Shown here piece by piece: positions 46,008-57,165 of a DNA stretch of 64,000 nucleotides. Numbering within the stretch: the stretch's first letter is position 1; each line of letters begins with the position of its first letter. A program made the position numbers and the translations under genes. The notes under the pieces were generated by a model. It did no database searches. It was given only the letters and a program-made list of their open reading frames with translations, and had not been told where the DNA came from. The DNA comes from Parastagonospora avenae f. sp. tritici 18332-5 (lineage: Eukaryota > Ascomycota > Dothideomycetes > Pleosporales > Phaeosphaeriaceae). The stretch covers positions 62,001 through 126,000 of the forward strand of contig JAFJTR010000025.1 of NCBI GenBank assembly GCA_022559985.1, read 5' to 3'.

Positions 46008-46281
46008 TGCAGCGACGGTGTATGTTTGTAGCAGTGACGTATGCGGGGAGTCGTGCTGTGTTCAGTGTTGGTGTATTGGAGCTCCCGTAAACTTTCTCGA
46101 CGTAGATCTGCGCCAAGCCATGTTGGGTCCACATCGTAGGCCACCCTAGCCTATCCACCTCCACCTCCACCACTTCGACTTCCCGATACCCGCAATACTG
46201 CCATACGTCGACTTCCCCGGACTTGCAAAACCGCCACAAGAACTACCTTCAGCTTCAGTAGACCTCGAATAGCCGTGTAAT
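46008..46281. promoter_or_regulatory. Short bidirectional promoter of spf38 and bet3
   Basis: Only 274 bp separate the two start codons of divergent housekeeping genes. It contains purine/pyrimidine-rich tracts (CCACCTCCACCTCCACCACT near 46150). No TATA box is apparent. Confidence 0.55.
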
Positions 46282-47079
46282 ATGGCATCTTCCACTAAGG
46301 CGGCCCGTCTGGGCGAGGAGTGAGCTCCAGATGTACAGCAATTCCTTGGACATGTGCTAACAGCTGCCAGAGTATGGAAGTAAGTGGCGCATCACTCCTC
46401 AACCCAGGCCGAGGCTCACCCAAGTAGAACACGTGTAGACAAGGTCAGCGCTGAGCTCGTCACCCTCACATACGGCACCATCGTGGCGCAACTATGCAAA
46501 GACTACGAGTACAACTATTCCGACGTCAACAAGCAGCTGGATCGCATGGGCTACAACATTGGCATACGGCTGATTGAGGACTTTCTGGCCAAGTCGGGTA
46601 TCCCTGCCTGCACCAACTTCCGAGAAGTGGCAGAGATGATCTCAAAGGTAGCCTCGCCTTTGCGCTGGTGGTGATTGTAGGCTTACGCATCATGTCAGGT
46701 CGGCTTCAAAATCTTCCTTAACATCACACCTACTATCACAAACTGGACCAGCGACAACAAGCAGTTTTCCCTCATCTTTGAGGAGAATCCACTTGCAGAC
46801 TTTGTCGAGCTTCCCGATGACGGCCGGGCACAGGATGAGCTCTGGTTCTCGAACATCCTAGTGGGCGTCTTGAGGGGAGCACTGGAGATGGTAAGTTCAT
46901 GTCACGGCGGAGCTCTGCCTTGAAATGACCGTTCTAGGCTAAAGCTAACCTCTGTGCAGGTCCATATGCAAGTTGAAGCGCACTTCACCAGTGACGTGCT
47001 CCGCGGCAACGACACCACGGAGATGAGGATAACACTGGTGCGCTACATTGACGATGAGATGCCGCCAGATGACGAATGA
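46282..47079 (+). CDS. bet3: Bet3, core subunit of TRAPP complexes, with a 9-nt exon
   Basis: Exons 46282..46319, 46371..46379 (9 nt), 46428..46647, 46699..46890, 46960..47079; 579 nt, 192 residues. The tiny second exon is required for the conserved start ARLGEEVWKTRVDKVSAEL; the flanking introns of 51 and 48 nt have good GT and AG ends. The rest follows the family closely: LTYGTIVAQLCKDYEY, LDRMGYNIGIRLIEDFLAK, the palmitoylation-site-like Cys in SGIPACTNF, ITPTITNWTSDNKQFSLI, NPLADFVELPDD and LVGVLRGALEMVHMQVEAHF. Bet3 joins TRAPPII/III, the exchange factors for Ypt1/Rab1 and Ypt31/32, at ER-Golgi membranes. Confidence 0.95.
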
Positions 47080-48432
47080 GCAAGTGCGTCTTCTATTCTG
47101 CAACAAAGATACCCGATTAAAGCATTGTTACTTCTATTCTGCACAGTATGCTAGAGGCCGCAGATTAACGGCGGTGAAGACCAAAAGTGGGGGCCACGTG
47201 CTACGTGGGATGAGCTGCAAGCACATTTGATGCAAGGTGCAATTGCGCAATTCTCATAAAGTCTGCAGAAATGCACTCGAATTATGCATCGGGTCTTCGA
47301 TAGATCAGCAAGGCTTGAGGGAAAGACTTGCGAATAGGAATTGTCCTGACTACGGTCGACATGCATCCGTATCAAGACTGTATTGTGGACCGCGAAGCTT
47401 CTGACGCTTCAGTGCGAGGCATGAGCAGGGATACAAACTGCACACCAGATAGAGGTACGAAACTCTGGCACAGGATCGTCTACCACGCCAATGAGCCAGT
47501 ATCGGAGCATGTTCCTCACGTTCATCCTCGTATATGATGTGGCATTATTGCAGCTAGTCGAGGACTGTGTTGGTCTGCTCGACGTGGTGTTTGGTCGTCA
47601 GCGCGGACACTGCGGAGAGCCTCGCCCCACTTCCGTACCATCCACCCATCCATGCACATGTCCATAGCTGTGTTCGCAACTCATGTGACCACAATTCACA
47701 GAAATTTGCACTGGGGCAACGCGTGCGCAAATTGCGGTAGAGGTGCAGCCTAGAAGGCACAGTCAGGCAATGATGACAGCAATGCAAAAATGGTGTGGGC
47801 TGGCAGAGAAGTGGTTGGGACGATCTAATTATACCAATGTCACGGGTTCGCTTGGCGTTCTCTGGAGGCCGCCAAATCCCCTCTCCTGCAAACTACCTGG
47901 ATACCGTCGCTCTCACGCATCCTAGATCTTGGTCTATTTCTCTCTCTATCCCCCATTCAGACGCGCTGCATTGCGCGCCGACACATTTTTCCGCCGTGGT
48001 TGTGGATTTTCCGCTCCGACACCTTCTTCAAGTAGGGCAGTCGCGCGGTGCGCTCCTTCCCAGCAAGCCTCGTTACAGGGTCTAAGCGCAGCGGAGGCCA
48101 TCCTGCACATCATCACCGCCCGCCTTCCATCGCATCACTAACATCGCGAGACGGCCGACTTTTTGCGCGAGACGTCCTACTCCATTGCGCGTTGGCTGCC
48201 TGTTGTGCTCGTCGCCCATCCCCAGGACCCCTTGGCCCTGCTCCTCCGGCGCCATCGCCGCGACCCCGATCACCCCCGTGGCGAAGGCGTTCCATGTCAC
48301 TATAATCACGTCGACTGCAGCACCAAGGTGCGCCCAAGCCATCGCGTATATTCCTACCACCGCGCGTCCACCGCCCATCCACCGCCCGTCGCTTGCGCCT
48401 GACGCAGCAGACTGTCCTAGACCCGCGTCGCG
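47080..48432. other. Intergenic: long upstream region of the LisH regulator
   Basis: No supported gene. The last 500 bp are C-rich with CT tracts (for example TTTCTCTCTCTATCCCCCAT), fitting a long 5' leader as is common for fungal developmental regulators. Confidence 0.5.
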
Positions 48433-50805
48433 ATGCAGAACAACAATATGGCGGCGCAGATGGCGGCCATGAATGCGAACGGCGGTCCCGACGGCACCCC
48501 CATCATGGGCAACATGCCGCATCCCAAGCGCCCCAACACCGATCCGCGCGAACAGCTTAACACGTACATCTACGACTATCTCCTGCGCAACGACCACTAC
48601 CAAGCCGCGCGCGCCATGCTCGACAGCGGCCTTAGGATGGCCACCGGCCCGGCCCAGAAGTACAGCCCCAAGAACAAAGTCAATGGCGACTCGATGATGG
48701 AGCCCGAGCCTGCCTGCGAAATGCCCGCGCCCCAGCTGCCCCAGAACCAGATGGCCGAGAACTCGTTCTTGCTCGACTGGTGGGTCCAGTTCTGGGACAT
48801 CTACCAGGCGACCAAGAATCGCGGCAACGGGCCCAGCAAGGGCTCGCAGTACATTTCGGCAACACGGGTAAGCCTGCCGCATGCTCAGACACTGCGGGGC
48901 ACTGACAATCAGTACAGACCATGACACAGTTGCAGAACGAACAGCGCAATCAGCGCATGATGATGAACAATAACATGAGTGCCCAGTACCAGAACATGAT
49001 GCGAAATGGCATGGTGAACGGCGCGCCCAACGATCTCAAGCGCGCAGCCGCGCTGAACAACCGACCGTACGCCCTCCTGAGGATTACGTGAGCCTAGAGG
49101 AGCGGGAGCTAACGTGTCGCAGCAACGGCAACCCCATGGCCAACATGGGCCAGATGAAGAACCCGGCCATGATGGCAGCGCAGATGCAGAGAGACGGCTC
49201 CAACATGGACATGAACGGTCAGCGGCCGCAGTCGCCCGGGCCAAACGAAAACGCAACCTCGCCGAACAAGCGCCCTCGGATGGAAGGTACGTCGCATCAG
49301 TCCCCGATACATGCACGATGGCTAACACCCCCTTCCTGCAGGTGGGATGAACAATGGCATGCCGAGTGCCCAATTTGGTGACTTTGCGCAACCTGGCCAG
49401 AATGCGCAGCAGAAAAACATCGAGGTATATGCCCAAAGCCTGGCCAACCAACACAGAGTGGCTTTGAATAGTAACGCTGCTTCCCCCCAGGGCATCAACT
49501 CTGGCGCACACGGCTCTCCCATGGCCCAACAAGGCCTCGAGGGTCAGCACGACATCTTCCAGGGCAACGGCCCGCGACAAGGTGCCATGCCTGCCAATGC
49601 TCCCGGTGCGCCCCAAGGCAACCACGCCCTCCAGGACTACCAGATGCAGCTCATGCTGTTGGAGCAACAGAACAAGAAACGCCTCCTCATGGCGCGACAG
49701 GAGCAGGACAACGTCTCTGGTCCGCAGCACCAGGGAGGTGTAGGTGCGCAGGGATTCCCCGCTGCCATGTCACCACAAGGCAACCGGCCAGGTCCTTCGC
49801 CAAACCCACAAGACCAGATGAAGAGAGGCACGCCCAAGCTGGGACAAATGCCTGGCTCACCTCTGCCTGAGGGCGCCATGCAACCCCAGCGAGGTTCGCC
49901 CGCACCAAACATGAACTTTGACCCAAGCTTAGCACCTCCAGGCATGCCACCGCAGTTCTACCCACAGATGGCTCACCAGCAAAGTCCGATGATGAGACCG
50001 CCAAGCTCCCACCCTGGAGCTGCCTTCAACGGGCAACAAATGACCCCACAACAGATGGAAGCGGTACGCAACAACCAGATGCAACAACAGCAAAACGGTG
50101 CATGGCGCGGCGCTCCCCAACAACAGGGCATGATGCCAGGACAGCCGATGGGCGGCCCCATGGGCAATAACCCCCAGCAACGACAGATGCCACCGCCCCC
50201 CGCCCCCGCCAACGACCAGCCACGACCCGAACCCTCCCCCTCGCAATCTAACCAGGCACCTCCGACGCCTTCATCGGCCAACAAGCCAAACCCCAAGAAG
50301 AAGGGCACCAAGGATAATGTTAAGGTAAAGTTGCGCGGCTCTCATCAACATTTGCGCAGCGTTGATATTGATTCTAGAAGCCAGCAGGAAAGAAAGGTGC
50401 CAACACAGGTGCGACGCCATCAGCAACAGCTGGCGAAGAACCGCCCACGCCGACAACGTCGACACCGGTCGCGCCAATTACGCCGCACTCGAAACAATCT
50501 TTCAACCCTCAGAACGGACAGCCACAGCAAGTACAGCAGCAGCCTGTGCAGCAACAGTCCATGGACCCCCCATTCGGTAACATCGACGGAGGAGACGTAA
50601 GTTTTCACGACTTTTTTGCAGCGCAGCTTCAGCTAACTTCTCCAAGTCCGCTTTCAACCTTGGCGACTTCGGTCTCGATGACGGAGCCGCCCTAGAGAAC
50701 TTCGACTTCGACTCATTCCTACAGAACCCCAACGACGGCGACTTCGGCATGACTAGTGAATTCGACTTCAATCACGTCACTGAAGAAGTCGGTGGTGGTC
50801 TATAG
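48433..50805 (+). CDS. som1: LisH-domain transcriptional regulator of the Flo8/Som1 family
   Basis: Exons 48433..48867, 48918..49066, 49123..49286, 49342..50324, 50378..50596, 50647..50805; 2109 nt, 702 residues. The LisH motif is REQLNTYIYDYLLRNDHYQ. It is followed by NSFLLDWWVQFWDIYQATKNRG, the joint signature of Flo8/Som1/SSBP-type proteins. The remaining 550 residues are Gln/Pro/Met/Asn-rich and disordered. A C-terminal acidic-aromatic region (FNLGDFGLDDGAALENFDFD) looks like an activation domain. Family members act downstream of cAMP-PKA in filament growth, adhesion, conidiation and virulence. The stop at 50803 holds only if the last exon is not spliced on: branch and acceptor signals at about 50850..50874 and 50970..50990 could add exons. 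Exon 6 uses an AAG acceptor. Confidence 0.88.
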
Positions 50806-52086
50806 TCTGACAAGCTGCTCGCTAACATGTCTTCATGTGCCGCAGACCGCTCCCGACATGCCCTTCCCGCTGTCGAACAACTCATCTGTGGATCCTCTGT
50901 CGTCCATCACGGCACCGCATGAGACCACGGCTGAGTTTGCTGAGCACCTGCGCACATTGAGGCTTGTTTGCTGACATTTGCAGACAGGAGCTCGAAGGGC
51001 TCTACTGGAATTGGTTGCGCGGCAGGGCGTGGAATAGCTCATTCCCCAGTGCCGATTAGAAGAGACCAGGCGACTTGTCCGCGCCCACTGCCAGAAACCC
51101 AAAAATTCGTTCATATACCCTCATCCTCGATTTCGATCGCTGTTTTTTACTCTATTCCCACTGGTTTCTTCGGAGCATTGGATGGGCGGAACTATTTTTA
51201 CTCTTTTGTCCTCCCCTGGTTTCGACCGTGTGTGTCAGTGTGTTGGATACATATCTCCTATCGGTGTTTCGAACAACGGGGCGCTCATTGTAACTCTTTT
51301 TTTGCTTCGGCTCTTTGTTTTATAAACCCACTCGCTTTGACGTCCGATGAAGGCGTTGGGGATGGACGAGAAGGCTGGGGGATATAACCGTACTGTGTGT
51401 GTGCTTATACCATCATATTGTTCTTTTTTTTTCCACACGTGTTTTTGTTTTGCTGCGCTGGCTGGTGAAAGACGAGATGGTGAAGACTCAAAGAACTAAA
51501 TGCGTCATAAAGACCGGTGCGACTTTGTTCCTTTATTTCTTTTACATTTTTTCCCTTACTCATATTGAACTGGAACTGGATATCGTGAATATACGAGTTA
51601 ATGCAAGGACTTGTCAAAAAATTCTTCCTTATTCATCCTGAAACACAGTTGCGAACTTGTTCGAATGAGACAATGTCTAATCCGCATGCTTTGAGCGTCT
51701 GATGATTAGCCGAGTGCACAATTGTAGTAATGAACTACGACAAAGGCTCGACGCAGTCAGCGTCGTTGTATACAATCGTGTAACCTTCGCCCGTCGACGC
51801 GCTTGGCTACGACATCGCCGAGCGAAGATCTATAGTTTATAGCAACAGAAACCTGAACAAAACTTGCGTTCATAATTGGCAGTCAAGACTCTGTCGATAC
51901 GGGATTGACGTACTTCTCACGCGTTGCGGTGGATACGGAAAGTATTGTGGTGGGGAGTGCGTGCCAATGCGGTACAAGCTTGGATAAGCTTTGTGTTGAT
52001 GGTACAGAACATGGCGTTCACTTGTGTTCGGCATGTTGAAGTTTCCAATCTAGTGCAGATGATCAGATGATACGTGTGAGTTCCCG
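50806..52086. other. Intergenic: 3' region of the LisH regulator
   Basis: The first 200 bp may contain further exons or a spliced 3' UTR (GCTAAC...CCGCAG and GCTGAC...TTTGCAG). T-rich tracts at 51299..51306 and 51424..51434 suit 3' UTR and polyadenylation. No other gene is seen. Confidence 0.5.
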
Positions 52087-54066
52087 CTATCCTGTGTGAG
52101 TCATCAGAAGACAGCCAGGAGTCGTTGGAACTATAGGGGATTGATTGGGCTTGTTGTATGTGTTTGCATCAAGTCTATAAGGTATAGTCTGTGTCTTTGT
52201 TTGTTTGCGTGTCCGGTGTGAATGTTCCTTGTGTGTTGTCAAGTGAGGTCCGAGACCGTGTTTCCATGCCCACTTCGCCTTCTGCCACGATCTTATAGAC
52301 CAAGCCAGATAGTGAATCGTACTGTCTAGCTGTACAGTAGAAGGGTATGGTGGTGGAGCTGAGTTATCCTCTTCCCCTCCAGTCCTACGTCCCCCAATCA
52401 CTCTTACTGTAACATTCCTGAGAATGACTTCGATGACGCGACCCTGTCCGTTGACCCATATCTCTGGGCATACCTCATTGCCGTTCCCATGCTCTTCGAG
52501 ATACGCCTTCAGCGCCTTCAAGACTCGACGGCGCAGTAGGCCTAATGCGATGGTTACTGTTGCTTGCTCTGAGCCTGGTGTGTTTAGGATAAATGTGACG
52601 CTGCCGTCGTTCCATGTCTGCGAGCTGGCGATGACGAATGGTAGGAGATTGATGCGAAGATGCTCCAAGCTAAGTCCGCTCTCGAGTTCGACTGAAAATT
52701 CAAAATTGAGTCCACAGATATCAAGTCCGTGGCTCCACTGCTTGGTGTAAGGGCGATAGTCCACCATGTACGTGGTGGAGCTGTTGATGAAGCGCTCGAG
52801 TTTCCACGTACTCGTGCGGGAGAATTGTGCGCGTGGAGATGTACTGCGCATCGTGAGGATGTTGTGTCGACAGCATAGATCTTGTGCAAATTTTCGACGA
52901 AGTTCGCGGTTTATGTGTGCTGGGTGACCGCGGGGAATAGATTCCTCTATATTGTCGAAATCGAGCATCCTGGATGTGCCGTCTTGGATAACCATTGCCC
53001 ATATCTCATGGCGTATGTACTGTGGTAGGTTGCCAAATGTGGCTGGAGAAGTGTTGTTGTTCCAGCGCAGTCGAGCATCGTCACCCAGAGAGAATCGCTT
53101 AGCAGTTTCTAAGCAGCCATGACCCCGCAGGTCTAGTGAGCCTCGTGGACGCTCAGGGAAGACGATGCCTTGCTTTTGTCTTGCACATGGTTATGTCAGC
53201 TGGTTGTCCAGAACACCATATCCCCGGCAGATCCATCTTCTCCGACGGCTATACATGCCAGAGTATCTTGATACTTCATGAACCCGAGGTCATCTCTGCA
53301 AAGTGATTGCAATGTTTCTGACATGGTTGTGAAAGGTGCGACATGGCTAACCCCTTCCTCGTCCAGTATCGACCGCTCGACAGAGATCTGAAGCTGCACA
53401 CTGTACTTCCAAATAATTTTGAGCAGCGGCAAGATTGCAAAGTCGGTACCATTAGAGATAGGCCTATAGCGCACGCTGTTGCCGCGCTCCCACGTACTAT
53501 TTGACCTATTGCGTTTGCAAATGATGTGACACAAGCATTTCAGCTCAAGGCATTTTTTTTCACCTTCGTACGTTTAGTGCCTAGTCGTTCGAGCCACTTG
53601 TCTAGCATATGGCTAGCAAGATCACATTGCTGATGTCTATATCTAGCATAACCGTCGTGGCGGGCTTGTGCTATGTGGAAGACGTTGTTCGAGTAGAACA
53701 CGGATGTAGCCTCGTTGGGGATTTGCCGGCAAGTCAGGAAAAGCGACAGTCCAACTTAGAAGGCTAGAAATGTGTCATTCTGTCGAAGCGGGTTTCTAGT
53801 GTCCCTTCCTGTTCGAGTCAGTCTGGATACTGCAATTTATTGTCATGCATGACTGCCATACGCTTGGAAGTTCTGGTCCTCAAGGGCAAGGTAGGATCGT
53901 GTTTTTGTGGCGTTCGATGTAAGGTGACAGGACCGTCGCTAGCTGGATCTCGTGTAAGGACGATTGGCGCGAGGTGCTCATAGATCTCGGCATAGATGTA
54001 ATTGCGAATCTCCGCCGGTAGGTCCAGGAAAGACATGTAACTCGGATCGGCCGGCCGGGATGTCAT
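52087..54066 (-). pseudogene. F-box-like protein gene with a 1-nt homopolymer frameshift
   Basis: Model exons 53862..54066, 53217..53754, 52087..53172 (introns of 107 and 44 nt). The start is ATG 54066 (MTSRPADPSYMS). The N-terminus SFLDLPAEIRNYIYAEIYEH is the F-box-like opening of a large fungal family, followed by FLTCRQIPNEATSVFYSNNVF. The frame breaks at a run of eight A (8 T on the plus strand, 53553..53560). With nine A, KRTKVKKKCLELKCLCHI reads through, and the total becomes 1830 nt (609 residues) with every other junction consistent. The C-terminal half (LPQYIRHEIWAMVIQDG, GLDICGLNFEFSVELESG) is fully open. Either the base call in the homopolymer is wrong and the gene is intact, or this is a young pseudogene. 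Function unknown, possibly SCF ligase substrate binding. Confidence 0.7.
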
Positions 54067-54882
54067 GTTGTTCGATTGCTCGCCCGTGGTGTTGAGTTGA
54101 CGAGAACCCCAAACAGGTAAGAAAGTGAGAGTGCTCAAGAAGAAAGTGTGGGAGGAATGAGCCCTAGCCCGGCGCTACTGGGCCCGCTAGTCACGTGGGT
54201 TGCCAAGCGACCACTGGGTGAAAGCTGACGAAAGAGGAAAGAGTCGGAAGTGCGACATGATTATGAGACAAATGGAAGGCAATTGAGACGAGTTCTAGAT
54301 CGAGTGAGCATGTGCGTTTTACTAGCAAAGAGGCAAGTGTGTACGCAGCTCTCGAGACCCGAGAAGTACGCTCTCTGTGCAGGCCAACGATGGTGACCTC
54401 AAGTCCCAACACACGATGAGCGCCTGCCTTTGACTACCAAGACAAGCAAGCTCTCGCCATGTCATTTTAACACCTCCGTTTCGCCTAGTTCAGCTGTTCC
54501 AATTCGTCTAACACGCAATGAACGAACTGAGAGTGTCATGATACTGCGTCTTTCACATGCGCACGCAGTAGCCCAATAAAGCAACCCTGACGTACAAAGT
54601 AACATTCCTGACAATTCTGCGCAACCAATGCCCAGCATATACCGTGATTCCATAAAATCGTTGTACTTGTGTTCCCCAAGCTTCCGCGCATCAATCCTAG
54701 CAGCACAACGTCACCAGCACGTCCCCGCCCGCGCCCGAAGCTTCCAAAAGTTCCAAAGCTCGCGCGACATCATCGCCTCCATTCGCAAAACCACGCCTGC
54801 AATTGCGACCGCACCTTTCCACGATTACGGCCTCACGAACACAACCCAAATAAGCGATACCGCACATATACGCAAACTCAAG
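54067..54882. other. Divergent intergenic region (F-box-like / Tim10)
   Basis: Nothing coding is supported. An open frame in phase with Tim10 extends upstream to 54628 but is basic/Ser-rich and more likely the 5' leader. Confidence 0.5.
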
Positions 54883-55285
54883 ATGTCCTTCTTCGGCATG
54901 GGCGGCCGCCCCCAAATCTCCAGCGAGCAGAAAATCGCCCAAGCAGAAGCTGAAATCGACATGGTTAGCGACATGTACAGCCGGTACAAATTCCCCTCTT
55001 TCACATGGTTCCTGCAATTCCTAGAGCCCCCAACTCAATATCCCTTCTCCCCTAGTCTCTCTAATTCAATGCCACACATTCTAACGCACACTCAGACTCC
55101 TCAAATCCTGCAGCTCCAAATGCATCGACTCGACCTACCGCGAAGCCGACCTGAACAAGGGCGAATCCGTCTGTCTCGACCGCTGCGTCGCCAAGTTCTT
55201 CGAAGTCAACGTGAAAGTGAGCGAGAAGATGCAGGGCGAGGCGCAAGGCCGTGGCGGCGGCGGAGGAATGTTCGGAGGCGCATAA
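54883..55285 (+). CDS. tim10: Tim10, small chaperone of the mitochondrial intermembrane space
   Basis: Exons 54883..54983 and 55096..55285 (112-nt intron, GTACAA...CTCAG); 291 nt, 96 residues, the usual family size. The twin CX3C motifs are CSSKC and CLDRC, separated by 15 residues, in the Tim10 arrangement; between them is IDSTYREADLNKGESV. VAKFFEVNVKVSEKMQ follows, then a Gly-rich tail. Tim9-Tim10 hexamers carry hydrophobic carrier proteins across the intermembrane space to TIM22. Oxidation by Mia40 forms the two disulfides. The start MSFFGMGG is chosen because family members begin there. Confidence 0.95.
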
Positions 55286-55500
55286 AGACATCACACATAA
55301 CCAAAAATAACATAACAAATTGGTCGAAATCATGCCATTTCAATCGTGACTCGCGTCCTTTTCGTCTAAGTGTCTATAGTACAGTACCTTTGAAGCCGCG
55401 CAGGAAGCACTTTACATGCGCGGCGGAATCCCGATATCTAATCTTGGAGGCACACAACTACCCAACGCCAAATCCACCCGAAACAAAGCACAATGTGAGG

Positions 55501-57165
55501 CTAGACCAGATCCCCCAGACGGACCATGAGGCCCCTCATCACCGAGTCCTCGAACTCGCCCTGTAGCAGGGTCTCTAGCCTAGCCTTCACGTGACCCAGC
55601 CGCTCACCCCCAGCCAAGAACTCCAGCTGCGCCTGGAAGGCCATTTGCGCCAGCTCGTCGTTTTCTCTCGCGACCTCGACCATGTCGAGCAACGCGCCCG
55701 CGATGCTGGCCAGGCGGTGGGCTTCGACGCCCGTGGTGGTCGTGGCGTTGATGCTGGCGAGGATGTGGTTGACGGTCGCCGCCGTCTCCACCGTGTAGTG
55801 AGCCAGCGGCTCAGGCGCGACCGCAAGCGCCGTCAGCGCGGATTGGCGGCGGGTCAGGAGCTCTAGGTTTCGAAGCTTGTCTGCAGGCACGGCGGGAATG
55901 TGCACGTGCGAAAAGTTGCGGGACAGGCGGCGGGCGAGGGTGCGGGTGGTGGAGGTGAGGGAGCGTTTTGGCTCCGATGAGCTCTGTTCGCTCTTGGTGA
56001 AGAGACCGCGCAGGCTCTGCTTGGCCTTGAGCTTCATGTCGCTCATGCTCTTGCGCTCCGAGACTCGGCCGGTGAAGCTGGTCGTGGCGGTCTTGAAGCC
56101 TACACCTCGGGCGCGCTTCATCTTCTCTTGCGGTGCCGTCTCGTTCAGTGCGGCCCATAAGTCCATCTGCGGGTCGTCTGAATCGGCATCGGCTGCGTTC
56201 TCTGTCAGCGCGGCTGGTGTGATCTCATCGACGACGGGAGCGGTCGCGTTGGCGGCGGTAGCGATCTCATCAGTCACCGGAGTGATCTCGCTAGCAGCAG
56301 GAGAGGCAACACTACTAGTCTGTGCTGGGTGTGCCGGGCGTCTCGTCGGAGTTGAGAAGTTTCGAACTCCTTGACGCTGCATAGACCGTATAGGGCTTAT
56401 GACAACGGGGGTGGTGGCTGCTTCGCGCGTCGTGATGGTGGTGGTGGGAATGTCCATAGACGAACTGAGGGCGAGACCGATGGACGACTTCGTCTGCTGT
56501 GCGAGCGTTTCCAGCGAGGTTCTGAATGACGACCTTGATGCAGCTGGCTTTGGCAAGTCTTTGGGCATTTGGCTTGGGTCTCCGAAGAGGACGTTGGGGG
56601 CATCGCGGTGGATGCGCAGTGTCGGCTCGTGGGGCATCTGCTTCTCCCAGTAGTCGGAGGAAGACCTCCAGGTGAACCCCCCGTGAAGAGAGCCAGAAGA
56701 CTCGTCATCCTGGGTGCTGTGCTCAGCCGATGCGGTGGACGGCTCAACGTGCTCGGGATCGTGGCTGGTCTGCTGCGGGATGCTCTGTTCAACGGATGCG
56801 GCGGACAAGAGAGCGTGCTCGAGCTCATGGCTGTTGGGATGCTCCAGACAGTGTTGCACAGAGGTGTTAGCACTGTCCTCTAATACTACTCCGCCAGACA
56901 TCTGGCGCTGCTGCTGCTCCTGTTCGTGGCCTTTTTGGTGAGTAGTGAGTTTTTTCCCCTCGGCCTTGGGGATCTTCGTGTCTGGTGTGGGCGACATGAC
57001 GCCCCGTGATGCTGGAGTGTATGCAGCTGGACGGGGTGAGCCCGTCGTGGCCGCGTGCGAGGCAGGACGCCGCTCCATGCCAGGACGTCGTGAGGATGGC
57101 GGGTTCGGCAGCCTGGGAATTCTTGAAGGCTTCGTCGCCTTCTCGTCTGCTGCTGGGGATTGCAT
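55501..57165 (-). CDS. Low-complexity protein of unknown function
   Basis: Single exon, 554 residues, starting at ATG 57165 (MQSPAADEKATKPSRIPRLP). The first 400 residues are Ser/Thr/Pro/Ala-rich and disordered, with a short repeat of VTDEI/VVDEI followed by T/A-rich runs. A basic patch follows (SERKSMSDMKLKAKQSLRGLF, RTLARRLSRNF). The last 130 residues are helical (LTRRQSALTALAVAPEPLAHY, RLASIAGALLDMVEVARENDEL, LARLETLLQ-type heptads), a possible coiled-coil interaction domain. I do not recognise the family. The coherent frame, gene-like start and conserved-looking C-terminal helices make it a real gene rather than chance. Confidence 0.75.
   Translation of the reverse strand: MQSPAADEKATKPSRIPRLPNPPSSRRPGMERRPASHAATTGSPRPAAYTPASRGVMSPTPDTKIPKAEGKKLTTHQKGHEQEQQQRQMSGGVVLEDSANTSVQHCLEHPNSHELEHALLSAASVEQSIPQQTSHDPEHVEPSTASAEHSTQDDESSGSLHGGFTWRSSSDYWEKQMPHEPTLRIHRDAPNVLFGDPSQMPKDLPKPAASRSSFRTSLETLAQQTKSSIGLALSSSMDIPTTTITTREAATTPVVISPIRSMQRQGVRNFSTPTRRPAHPAQTSSVASPAASEITPVTDEIATAANATAPVVDEITPAALTENAADADSDDPQMDLWAALNETAPQEKMKRARGVGFKTATTSFTGRVSERKSMSDMKLKAKQSLRGLFTKSEQSSSEPKRSLTSTTRTLARRLSRNFSHVHIPAVPADKLRNLELLTRRQSALTALAVAPEPLAHYTVETAATVNHILASINATTTTGVEAHRLASIAGALLDMVEVARENDELAQMAFQAQLEFLAGGERLGHVKARLETLLQGEFEDSVMRGLMVRLGDLV

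Noticed and set aside
54628..54882. In-frame N-terminal extension of Tim10
   Set aside because: Tim10 proteins are about 90-100 residues, start directly with the short helix and have no presequence.
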